This document shows positions 1-11,639 of a stretch of DNA of 64,000 nucleotides, piece after piece. The stretch is from positions 5,703,892-5,767,891 of the forward strand of contig CM026429.1 of NCBI GenBank assembly GCA_014871385.1, in the 5' to 3' direction. Below the pieces are notes generated by a model. The model searched no databases, was not told the DNA's origin, and worked only from the letters and a program-made list of their open reading frames with translations. This DNA is from Ceratodon purpureus. Lineage: Eukaryota; Streptophyta; Bryopsida; Pseudoditrichales; Ditrichaceae. Position 1 is the first letter of the stretch; each line of letters begins with the position of its first letter. The position numbers and the translations under genes were made by a program.

Positions 1-1114
1 AGATGGCACACAGCACCAGTACTCACACTCTCCACAACATGCAAACCACCTCAGGTCATGCACTTCTAAACTCTAGCTATGGTGATGAATAGCTAGCAGA
101 GAAAATAGAACCAGAGAAGAAGAAGAAGAAGAAGAGAAAGAGTGTCTTGAAAGCTGAGCATGTTTGAAATGAGAAGAGATATGTTGCAGTACAATCATTG
201 ACATGTATGTTGCAGTAGCAATTATTGCCATGTATGTTGCAGGAGGAACTGACATGGAGGCAGAAGATGAAGGTAGAGAAGAGAGGAAGCTTGTTTGCAA
301 GAGTGGAGAGATTCTCATGTGCAATTGTGTATGTGTGTAGCAGATGATGCGTCTCAAGGAAGGAGGTGATTTCTCAGGTGAGACATACTCTTTTGTTGCA
401 TGAAAACAAGTATTGATTGTTGTTTTTTAGATCAGGGAGTTCATTGAGCATCGATGTATGATGAGAGATTGATGTGGTGTGTTGCGGATTCTTGCTTGAT
501 GTGGAGGGAGAGTTCTGTGGAAGATATGATGTTTTTGGGGCTGGTTTTTGGTTTAGGAGAGAGTGGTGTGAGGGGTGGTATGATTGGTATGCAACAAGAG
601 GAATTCAATGGTGTTTTTCATGGTTTAGGATGTGTGTTGTGTCATGAAGTGGGTTGATTACTTGGTTGAGGGAGAATTGAGGTGGGAGATGAAGAGATGA
701 TCGGAGGAGATCATGTGAATTTGTGATTTGCTCTGAGATGGTGATGGTTTTGTTGCAGGTGGGATTGTAGCGCCATGGCCTGAGGAGTAGCATGACCCTG
801 TTCGTAAACCGACTCTCCTACCGACACTCGGTGACCAGAGTTGCAGAGGTTGATGGTGTAATCTGAAAGAGCTCATGCAGGTGTTGCCAGTGGTTTTGGA
901 GAGAGCTCGGGTTAGAATTTTGGTGATAATTTGTGATGTGGGGATCGGAAGTGACGGGTATGCAGGGAGGGGATTAGAAGTTGCAGCAGTGGCTGTGTGA
1001 AGCTTTGTGGAGCCCTTCCATTGTTGTGCTAGTTGCTGGGTTTTAGGGTTTGGGATTCGTTATTTGGGAGCCTTGGGGATGCTGAGTTTTCCACGTCTTT
1101 TGTGAATTGTTACA
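1..1114. other. Spacer and probable 5' region of the helicase gene
   Basis: No convincing coding region is visible. A short GAA-type microsatellite lies near 115-137, and the word atgttgcag recurs three times between about 180 and 245. The stretch just before 1115 could be 5' untranslated sequence of the following gene, but I see no clear TATA box or transcription start. Confidence 0.4.
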
Positions 1115-4100
1115 ATGTATCAAATGGGTCCACTGTTTATGCTTCCACCGGCATATTACCGGTTGTATCGGCCGGTAGTGATCCCGCAGCCTTTCAGTGG
1201 ATACTCTTCTCAGGCTATCTTGAACTTTGTTCCTGATGATAAACTCGGAGATTATCAGCGAGCGTTTCTCTCAGGTGAAGATCTCCCGCCAGTGGGTAAT
1301 TTCCCGCCATCTAAAAACCCGGTTGATCTTTCAATCGCAATATGTCAAAGCTTGTCTGCTTGTGGATCGCTGAAGAAAGGACCCACTCCTGGTACCGGAC
1401 AACCAAATCAAGGTGAGATCGATGTCTTTGGAATCTGCTCAGATAAGAATCTTTCATGGTGTTCTGCTAAATTATCATTCAATTCTTCTTCTCCCATGAT
1501 TCACTTTTATGACCTTAGAGGGATTGTGGATTTCTTATGCTTTCACTAAATCCTGTCAATCTTACGAGTTGTTGTCTTCTGAGATCATGTGTCTACGTGT
1601 TGTAGAAATGGAGCCCAGTGTAAAGCCCACAATCAGTACGGCCAAGCAAGGTTATGCTCAGACTCTGTCTGGGTGGATGAAGGATTTCCCAGGCAGTTCT
1701 GAGCATAATGCAGCCCTGGAGAAAGCTATTCAAAGTGGGCCAGAGGATTTGGCACGCCAGAAGCAGGACATATGGATCAGTGACCATATTGATTTTGGTC
1801 TGAAACATGCTGGTAAGACTTCTTTCAGCGACCCACGGCATGTTTATTTGAATTGTCCTACTCCGGTGCCCCTGTTATATGCATAGTAGACCTATATCCT
1901 GTACTGTGGGCGGTTTTTTGTTGCAGGCTCGACTTGGTACAAGAGCTTGCCTCGGTATTTTCGAACTTTTATCATCGTCAACACAAGCGAGCAGGCTGTT
2001 GTGTTACTAGACGTATGCGGCGTCCCATCAGTGAACCACACCTTTGTTCTCCATGATGACTATGGCCTGGCTCACCATTATCATTCTCAGAATCATCACA
2101 AGTCTGACCCTAAAGGAGTTATACTACCAAGGCATTCTCAGTATCAAGTTACTATTGTGAGTATCATCCAAATTTAGGCAACTTGTTTGCTTGTTCTTAG
2201 TTTTTCTGCATTGGGAAGTCAGGTATCATGTTATCTTTTGATGACTAGGTGTACACACTTAGTGTTATCATAAGCTCTTAAGGAGTGGCATTTAGTATTC
2301 AAAGTGATAAACATGGAGCAGAACATGGTTATTCCATATCATTTGTCATTGAGTCTAAGATCGAATTTTCGTGTTGACTTTTTACATATTGTGTTTTCAT
2401 GTCTTCAGGAGCTTCAGTGCAATCCAGAAGACTGCGCTTTGCATCAGCAATGGCTCATGTTCACATTTGCTGTGATAGATTGGAAAGTGAAATCTAAACT
2501 TGCAGCAGACAAAGGTTCTGTTTTCACTATCAGTCGACGGATATCAGCTCTTGTTGTGAAGCATGTGCAAGATGTACAGACCTGTCTCAGGTTGGCCTTT
2601 CTTTCTGAAGTAGTGAGTTCGTTTTGCTTTTCTATTTCATGCTTTTGATAACGGAGTGTTAGTGGTCCTTGTTTCCTACTTGCTGGATAGATAAAATGAT
2701 GTTATAAAGATGAACTTTGTGAAACACAAATCTTTATTTTGATCGATGTGCTCCATGTATCTTCGGAAAATAATTTCAAGGGAGTCAGACATGTTAAAGG
2801 GCATTTTATGCAATCGCTTTTGATAGTGAGAACATGTTTGAGGTCGACGTCATACTGGAAGCCTGCGACATGAGCACCGGTATGTGTTTGTAATAATTTT
2901 CATCGTTGTTGTGAATGCATGTGGCGCAAATAGCATTGAGGCGAAGCCCTTTTATCCACTGTCCTTACGTGCTGTCTTTGATAAAGAGCCTGCACAGTTC
3001 TCGTACGCAGATAAATCTCCATGTAAGAAATATATGGATTTTGTACGCACACAAAACTCTTCCCGTCAGATTGGACATCTTTCAGTCTGGAAGCAATCCT
3101 TTACTGACCTGGAAAAATGCATAGAAGCCAATGATCGAGATCAGGCCTCTGTTTTATCTTCAAATGTTGATAGGCAGCCAAAGAAAGATCGAATCCCACC
3201 ATTGTCGTCTCGGTGTTCTTGCTATAAGAGACAACTGGTTCAGGTCAGTGTTCATTGTTCATGGTATTGAAAGTTTATGTCCGAAAATGGATTTCATCTT
3301 AATGAACGTATCTGGTCATGGATTGTCCACTACCAAGCCCTTTTTCTTTTAGTTCCTGTTAACTTCCCCTCTTTGCACCCATACCCTTGCTTCAACAGGT
3401 TGCGGTTGTGTTAGTAAACTCTTCAAGGGTCAGCTTTGTGTAACTGTATCAGGTGCTGAACAACTTATTCACATGTGTTCTTCAGCTTGTTCGCTTGCTA
3501 GGATTAGAAGAGGCTGCAATGGAGCTTGACATCAGAGAACACGATCTTTTGAACACACTAATGGAGTGTATCGATTATCAAGAGAATCGCTTCCGGATTG
3601 AGGTGAACTCAAATCTTCACTTTGCGATGAATATTGTTGTATTCTTCAGTAAAGTGCTTCTCATTCGCATTTTGTGAATGCTTTGTGCTTCTCCAAGGAC
3701 CTCGAATTTCTGATGGTCGTGTATGTTGCCTCTTCTCCTTGACCTGTGTTAGAGCAAAGACCTAATGTATAGATTTCGTCCTAAATTGGTAGTTTTCCCT
3801 CCTTTTTTATATTACAATTGAGTAGAATCTTTTAAAGTACTGAAAATTTCTCTGGACGTAACTTTTCTACATACCTTCAGCATCAAAATGTAGCAGTTCA
3901 CCATGTTCTGGCACAAAATTTGCTTAGCTTCTGCTTGGTGATGTTGATGGGGCTTTAGATAGACTGCAACGGTTGAAGACGTTGGGTTTTTCTTTGTATA
4001 GAAGAGGACTAATGAGGATCTAGATTCCAAATATCTGATGTCTTCAATTATTTTACTGAATGTAGCTTTCAAAATAATATTGCTTTCGGGTAGACTGTCA

Positions 4101-7100
4101 AAACATTTATTCTTGGATTTCTTTGCAGGTTCCTGGTTTGCCGGAGAATCGTCCTTCCGTATTTAAGGGAGATGTGGTCTATGTTAGATGGGCAACGATG
4201 CCACAGCTAGAATGTGCAGCACTAGTGTTGGCAGTAGAAATGCAGCCTAAGCCCCAAATCATCATCAAGCTTTCTGCAGCTTTCCTTTCCCCACTTGTTT
4301 CTGAGTTCTTCGGTCAGGTTGCTATTGAAGAACGAATTCTACGTTTAAACCTCCAACGTGTCCACGTGCGCTTCATGATCGACCGATTGATTATTAAGGT
4401 AATTAAGTTTAAATTCTGATGATTCTAAAATCGGAATTAAAATCAGTCGATGACCTACTAAGGCAACAAACTATTCCACAGAATATGCATACCGCGATAC
4501 GGAGGACTGCCAGTTCATCTGCGAAGCTTCTACCATGTATGTGTACTGGTATTACAAATACTGGTCCAGATTTCGAGCTTGCGAAGCCTGATTCAGATAT
4601 CGACTCCGACGAAAAGAGGTATTTCTTGGGGATTCAGGTTAAGGTGTAATGCGTATGAATTGCATGTCAGATGTAACTTATTTATTTAATCCAATGTAGA
4701 GGGTGTTATATAGGTTTTCAAAAGACTAGTAGCTTCATTCGATATCCTATTTATGTATGGATCCTTTGGAAGAGTGAGAACATCGATGCTCTTTTGAGTG
4801 TTGAGTGTTACATGTAGTTTTCTAGCCTAGATTTGAAAAAGTGTAAGCTCATAAGAAGGGAATTTGATTGGACGTCTGTGACTTGCAGGAGCATTGCAGG
4901 AAAAAAGTTTCTGGTAATTTTCTTATTCAATTTTTTGGGTCTTTCTAAATTATTCTTTTCGCAGAGTATTGTTGTGTTTAGATCGTCTACATAAGCGTTA
5001 TTTATCGAGAATTTGTGCAGATAAATAAATGTCTCAATGAGGAGCAACAGATGGCAGTTAAAGCCGTTCTAAATATGGTTGATGGACCAGGACCTTACAT
5101 CATATTTGGTCCTCCCGGAACTGGGAAAACCGTTACCGTAAGTTTTCTTTGAAATATTTAATGGTTTAGAAAATCGCATGAGCTGTATGTATGTGGAGAA
5201 TGGCTTGAATTATTGTAATGTAAATGGGTGTCTTTTTGACATTTTCAGTCCGTCTTAGTGCCTATTTCCGGAAACAGAAACAATTTATAACACTGATGTT
5301 GTTTTCAGGTCGTTGAATGTGTGCTACAAGTGCTGAAATCTAAGAAGTCTTCCCTACTTTGTGTTTGTGCTCCGTCCAACTATGCAGCGGACATACTTTG
5401 CAGGTTCTAAGCGTGTCCTGAAGAGCCACCTCATTCCCTAGGACCTTGAAGTATCTTTTTGCACTATTTATTCCATTCTCTTTTGCAAATCAAAGATTTA
5501 CTTCATTGGATTTTTTTGATGAGTTCATTAAATGAAGCAGCAATCTACTTACTGCTTTCACTGATTGTATTCGTTCTCATATTTCAGTGGAATCTCGAAA
5601 GGAGGGATTTCACCAGGGAAAATGTGGCGGTTCAATGATCCACGCAGGACAGTGGATTCTGTAAAAGCCGACGTTATAAAGTATGCCCTGTTTCCTTTTG
5701 GTAATGCATGGTTTATGTGTTTAGTATAGTTATGTCTGAGTCACTTTCTATGTTTTTGGTTCTTCATGTTCTTGGTTTTTAAGTAATTTTAGGAAAAGTT
5801 TGAAGGAACTTGGTAGTGCTCAGCGATCTAAAATGATCTCAATAGATCATTGAGCACTTGATTTTATGGACCTTAATCCTCAGTTTATTTTAGTCGCTGT
5901 ATTTATATATCAAGATTCTGTTGATGTGGTATCAGCTTGTGCATCGTTACAAAGCTCAAACTGAGTATACGATTCCTTTGTGCCCCTGCAGATTCTGTTC
6001 TATGGCAGACGGAGTTTTTACGAATATGCATCCGAATTTTTCTACCTTGAGAGTCATTGTTTGCACTTGTGCGGCAGCAGCCATGCTTCACGAAGATCCC
6101 ACTAAATCACGTGTTAGCTTTGTCACACACATCTTTATCGATGAAGCAGGACAGGTTCATATTCTAACCCGATATAATTTTTTCAAATATGCCTTCCTTG
6201 TCAAAGTGTTTGACTGCACCGTTTTTAAAGCGTGGTACAGTCTTTTCGACTCTTAATGTATTGAATGCATTTCCTTTGAACTCTCGATTTTGCAAGATCG
6301 TTTTCAGGTTAATTGGTTTATGAAGGAAATCATGTGTCAATCTGGTGTATACTTTTGGTTCTGTGACTGCAGGCCTTAATTCCTGAAACTTTAATACCCT
6401 TGTCGCTTGCCAACCAAGATACATGCTGTGTTCTCTGTGGTGATCCAAAGCAGCTTGGACCCGTGGTAAAAAATCTTTCTTTCTCGACTTGAGGGGGTAC
6501 TTGAAATTACGCCTTATGACTTTATTGTTTGTGTAAAGTTATTCACCTAGAAATCTATTGTGACATTTTCCACTTTGCAGGTGCACTCAAAGTTGGCAGC
6601 TACAAATGGACTAGCCAAGTCGTTATTGGAGCATTTCACGCTTTCACCTCAGTACAAACTAGAGGGTCCTAATAGACCAAGCTCTGCTCGAGTTATCAAA
6701 CTTCTTCGGAATTATCGAGCCAATGGGAAGGTAAAATCGAGAGCTTATCCGCACAAAATGCTTAGTCGATCTAACCTAGGATTCTATCGCAGATTTTTTT
6801 GAGCAAGGGAAGTCACGTTGTATCGCTTATGGTCGTTTTTTGGTTTGTATTACTGCTAGAGGTTTTAGCCCAACACCTTGAAAGCCATCAAGTTTAATGT
6901 GTGATTATTGGGCCTATTTCAGCTTTTGTTCTGGACCTTAACAATTGCTTCGTGTGTTCACAGCTCTTGGAGTTACCCTCGAGGATGTTTTATGAAAATG
7001 AACTCATTGCATCTGCTGAGGTCTTTACTTTTCTCCATGACTGCAGCATTTGTTGCTTATATCTTCTGTTGTTTATCTTTCTTCTGAAAAGTCTAGTGCT

Positions 7101-9278
7101 CCATCCTTATGGGTGGGCTGACGACAGTGAGCTAGAACGACTTGCTATGATCTGATCTTGGATGTATGGGTAACGTTCGAACAAAATGTGTCTTGGTGTC
7201 TTTTCTGGTATTGTAGCCTTCGAGCACAAATGGTTTTGCCAGCAACACTTGCACCTTCTTTTTCTCCTCTGACTTTGGATAAAATGCCTGTGATTCCCTC
7301 GAAAAGGAGATTCGTAAACTAATGGACCGAAAGGCCTTTTTAGCACGTGAGAGTATTATAAGCTGGTGTACTGATTTTTGAACAGGAACAATCGGTAGCT
7401 CCTCCAGAATGGGAAGAAATGAATGATATCAACTTTCCAATGCTATTTTATGGTGTCAAGGGGCAGCAGATGCGGGAGGGCGAATCTCCGTCCTACTTCA
7501 ATGCAGGTAGCTGATACTTAAATCTCCTTAAGTGGTACCTGGTCATTGTGCTTTTGGGGTGCCGATAATCAGCTCTAGCCTATTAACTTGTCCCTTTTTT
7601 CTTTTTCTTTTCTGGGCACCTTAATCTGGGTAATCTTGGGGACTTAGAAGGAGCAGACTCTTGATTCACGGGAGCCCCTGGTGGATTTATGTCATCTAAA
7701 ATGAAAAGAATTCGTCCTTCATCTTAGTCTGGAGGGATTATGTCTTAAGTACTATACCTGATTGGCAGTTGAGATAACAAAGGTGGCGGACCTGATTACT
7801 GGGTTAATCGAAAAGACAAATGTGAGAATGGAGGATATTGGAGTTATGGCACCCTATCGCCGTCAGGTAAGAACACCAATTACTGAGCATAGCCATTTGT
7901 GGGACTTCATTGATGACCTTGTTGATCACACCAAAGTTCCACAAGCTTGAATCAAAGTGTGGACAGGATTGTTGCTGAGCTGATGTTAGTGAGTGTTAAT
8001 GGATGATGATGAAGAACTTCAGTTGCTTTTTGAGGTCGATGAATTAAGAGCCTACTACGTAACCCCTAGCCTATGGCCATATGTATAATGTTGTTAGATG
8101 TAGCACTTTGATATTGCTATGATATTTCTATGCTATATAAATTCTGACAAAGCTTATTTGTTGCGTATAGGTTCATAAGCTACGTTTAGTATTACGAGCT
8201 CGAAATATGAGGGCAATTCGAGTTGGTACTGTTGATGATTACCAGGTGCTTGCATTTCTTATTCGCCAAATTCGCTTGCTGACAAGGTTTCGAAAACTTG
8301 AAAGTTTAATATCAAGATAGTACTCCAGACGAAGTATCTCCTTGGTAGCATACGAATTGTTGGATTAATATTAGACGTGGACTTCTGTGTCGATTGATGA
8401 ACCAATTCAATCTCAAGTGAGGAACTACAGATAGCATGATGCTAGTGATACAAAAGTCTGTTGGAATAGGTTTTAGTAATCCGATCGGCACGTTTGTGGG
8501 GATCTGTGTCTTTGAACACCAGTTTGAGTCTCTTCAAAAGTTTGACGTGATTCGACGAGTAACGCTTACAACTACTCATGAGAGTTAATCTCTGGCTCTG
8601 ATTACAGGGTCAAGAAGAAAAAATCATGTTTATTTCCACAGTTCTCACAAGGCCAGAGTCCTTACGAAGAGCACAAACAGCAGGTGCTCCTGAGCAGAAC
8701 ATTGGATTCCTCAGTAATGCAAAGCGATTCAACGTTGCCATCACACGTGCTAAGGTATAGATTCAAAACCCTTCATTCTTTTGACCTTACACTAAAGTAT
8801 GCAGTTCTCAAATGCAAGCGCTAGCCATATGACTAAATTTGTTTCTCTCTATCGTGCTTATGGCATAAAACTTACAGTGCTTTGTAACATGCCATGTTGT
8901 ATTCCTGAAATAATAGTGGTCATGCTGTTGCAGGCTATGCTGGTAGTTGTAGGCCACCCAGTAATTCTCTCGGCAGATGAGAACTGGCAGGTGCTTCTGC
9001 GGCACTGCCTATCTCGAGGAGCCTATCGAGGATATGGCAGAGACAGAGTTCCTGTGTTCCTTCCCTCGTCTTCAGCTCTCAAGGACCCGTTCTGGGACTC
9101 CGACGAGCTAGATGAGGAGCTCGATGCAAGGGAGAGGAACGAGATGGATAATGCAATTGAGCGGATTGCCGAAATGTCGTTGTTGGGCTTGGGTGACGTT
9201 GAGCGGCTGTATCCAGACACTCTAGATTCGTACTATGCAGCCAACAGTGAGGATCAAGAGTGGCGTGTCGTTTTATGA
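1115..9278 (+). CDS. SDE3-like: SDE3/MOV10-like superfamily 1 RNA helicase (21 coding exons)
   Basis: ATP-dependent RNA helicase of the Upf1-like SF1 group. Plant SDE3 acts in RNA silencing, antiviral defence and transposon control, in the cytoplasm. Exons that keep phase: 1115-1412, 1606-1812, 1927-2156, 2409-2590, 2934-3243, 3486-3602, 4129-4398, 4482-4618, 4889-4913, 5021-5137, 5309-5403, 5588-5680, 5992-6154, 6373-6465, 6581-6730, 6964-7020, 7386-7506, 7769-7866, 8171-8245, 8608-8754, 8934-9278; predicted 1109 aa. Visible motifs: Walker A GPPGTGKT (622-629), Walker B DEAG (744-747), GDPKQLGPV (771-779), motif [12 protein letters not shown] (about 938-949) and motif [12 protein letters not shown] (986-995). 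The N-terminal half resembles the beta-rich part of SDE3/MOV10. The acidic tail after motif VI is probably specific to the lineage. The start at 1115 is the first good ATG in the exon-1 frame, and an upstream non-coding exon is possible. It seems intact. Family assignment is strong; single exon edges are less sure. Confidence 0.9.
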
Positions 9279-10547
9279 TACTCCTTGCTAGCAGCTTTGT
9301 TGACGGTAACTTGGCATTTTGTGAGCCCAGCATGCGATGAGTTGCAAAGTTTCTGCATTGGTCTTTGCATCAGAGTCATGCAACTGTATAGAGATAGATA
9401 ACACTTGATTCCTGATGGCATTTTGTACGTTCTCTGCCTTGCCAGTGATCGAGTGTGTACATATTATGTTAGGGGCTAGCTGTGAATTGATTTAGCGATT
9501 TGTATCGCTACATGCAATTTGAAAGATATACCTTAACTTATATCCCGACTCTTACGTAGATCCCTTCACTTACGCCTCATGGCTTAGTACCAGAGGCTCT
9601 TGTAAGTTGAACTAGTTGACCACTCTGGACAGCCCAGATTCGGGAGCTTCTTACAATTTGAACATAAAGATAAAATAAAGATTACGTTGTCTTTTGCTGA
9701 ATAGAATATTGCAAAATGAGCTATTTACGAATAGCCTGATGTGGCATTGCTTCATGTACGGGTGGGAACAATCAATCTTTATACCATACGTATGACTAAC
9801 TTCTACGAGTTCGCCATTCTCCCCGCTCAAGTAGGCTCCTGTAGGAACTTGGAGGCAACTCTACAACCATTAAAGCTACGAAGTTGGCAATCCCATCACC
9901 AATAATGCACTCAATAAATCTACTTTCAGTATCATCTATACCCCCTCCCACTTCGAAAGTGGTGAACGCAATTGAAGCAAATACCTAATGGATATACCCA
10001 CTTACACGTGAGATTCCTGCTCCAACAGCCAGTTCAACAGGAATCACAATGACATAAAATACACTGGAAAGTCCAGAAAAGCCACTTCAGCTCACACAAA
10101 TGAGCAGAATTTGTAATCCAGTTCTCCCAAATGCGGTGGAGATTACCTCTCTTTGTGATATGCAGTATGAATTCCCTTTCACATTGGCTCGTTGGCCTGG
10201 GGAACATGGAGTTACCAATGAAAAAAATTCTGGATAGAATGAGGCTTACGATAGCCTTTCCATGATCTCCTCAATCAAATCAGTAGGTCCATGAGAAGAA
10301 ACCCAAGGTCGAAACTCCAGAGGCTTGAACTGCTCCAAGTGACTCTTAATAGCAACTGCCTGGAATTTGTGGGCCTAATGATTCCACATCAAAGTTAGCC
10401 TACACTAACGTATCCCACACAGTGACATCCAATGTCGCCATCACCAATTAATTGGATCACACACACATTTGAAGCAGTTGCTATCAATGTGTATGGTTCA
10501 GGTAGGAGACTATTTTGTTGAATGGAATTAACATAAGTGTACAGGAG
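9279..10547. other. Spacer between convergent genes
   Basis: This holds the probable 3' untranslated regions of the helicase (left) and the transporter (right). No open frame of note and no repeat structure was recognised. Confidence 0.5.
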
Positions 10548-11639
10548 CTAAATAGGAATGGAGGTTAGCTTCTCAGGCTGCATATCGACGTGGATGTCTA
10601 AGCATGAGAGCTCCTCTTCTGGGGTGAGCTGATCCACAGGCTTCTCCACTTGATCAATCTGCTTGTATTTCTCCCCTGGCGCTGCGAGAATGCCTTCTGG
10701 CGATGGCGATGGCTCTCCAGCAAACGCATACACAATCAATCCAACGGCCACAAGAGCAAAAGCAACGAAATACAAACTGTCCACTGATTCATGAAATCCT
10801 AGCGCTCGCACCGCCACAGCCCACATGTCGGACGTCAACAAGGAGAGATTCAACATGGTAGCGCCGTTCATCTGCAACAGCCAGGGGACCATGCTGGAGA
10901 AGCCGAAACAGGAGAGTGCAAATCCAATGAATGGCGCTATGGAGCTCACACTCCAGTGGATAGCTTGAAGCTCATCCAACTCCAACGCCACGAGCTGACA
11001 TAAGCTGATGATGGCACCGAAGAAGCCAACATGGGCCAGAAACTCCACCTGATCCACTTTCTTCACCACAAACTCCTCGCTCACATTCGACACTGCATAC
11101 AGCATGGAAGCTCCCAGAACGAGTGCATCCCCGAGGAGGACGTTGCTGCCGCTGCTGGAGCGGTCCTGCGCGTGGACATCGGAGAAGATGACCATGATCA
11201 ACCCGCCCACGCAGATGGCCACCCCGACGAAGTGGTGGCTCCCGTAGCGGGTCTTGAGCACCAGCCAGGTGAGGAGCAGTACACAGGGAATGGTCCAGCA
11301 GTCGAGCAGCATCACAGAAGTGATGGACGTATACTGGTACGCCTTCACAGCGAGGTAATTAGCCTCCACATCGAAGAAGGCGAGCAAGAGATACCAATAC
11401 CACGAAATCTGAATCTCTTTCCCTCTATACAACATCACAGACCCATACACAAGACCCAGGAGAACGTAATTCAGCAGCGACTGCGTCGTGGGCGCGTCGA
11501 TCCCATTTCGCGCCAGCACTGATGAGGTCAACCCCGTGCACGTCACCAGCAAGCTCAGAGTCTGCCCGACAGCTATGGCTTTCAATCCAGTCCCATTCCC
11601 CTTCGCCTTCTCCACAATCCACCCCTTCCAATTCTCCAT
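10548..11639 (-). CDS. SLC35F1/F2/F6-like drug/metabolite-superfamily transporter
   Basis: Single-exon gene for a 363-aa polytopic membrane protein. The ATG at 11639 (MENWKGWIVEKAKG) is preferred because the longer open frame upstream begins at a TTG. About ten hydrophobic segments are visible, from around residue 20 to around residue 315, as expected for the EamA/DMT fold. The stretch DVEANYLAVKAYQYTSITSV (around residues 90-110), followed by MLLDCWTIPCVL, is the hallmark of the SLC35F (PF06027) family. The C-terminus from about 316 is hydrophilic and acidic, with a Pro-rich start, and probably faces the cytosol. The substrate of plant SLC35F members is not established, so none is claimed. 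It is convergent with the helicase gene. No damage is seen. The absence of introns contrasts with its neighbour and could mean an ancient retrocopy or simply an intronless family member. Confidence 0.88.
   Translation of the reverse strand: MENWKGWIVEKAKGNGTGLKAIAVGQTLSLLVTCTGLTSSVLARNGIDAPTTQSLLNYVLLGLVYGSVMLYRGKEIQISWYWYLLLAFFDVEANYLAVKAYQYTSITSVMLLDCWTIPCVLLLTWLVLKTRYGSHHFVGVAICVGGLIMVIFSDVHAQDRSSSGSNVLLGDALVLGASMLYAVSNVSEEFVVKKVDQVEFLAHVGFFGAIISLCQLVALELDELQAIHWSVSSIAPFIGFALSCFGFSSMVPWLLQMNGATMLNLSLLTSDMWAVAVRALGFHESVDSLYFVAFALVAVGLIVYAFAGEPSPSPEGILAAPGEKYKQIDQVEKPVDQLTPEEELSCLDIHVDMQPEKLTSIPI

Noticed and set aside
658-876. Small minus-strand frames at the left edge
   Set aside because: No family likeness and overlapping frames on both strands; probably non-coding.
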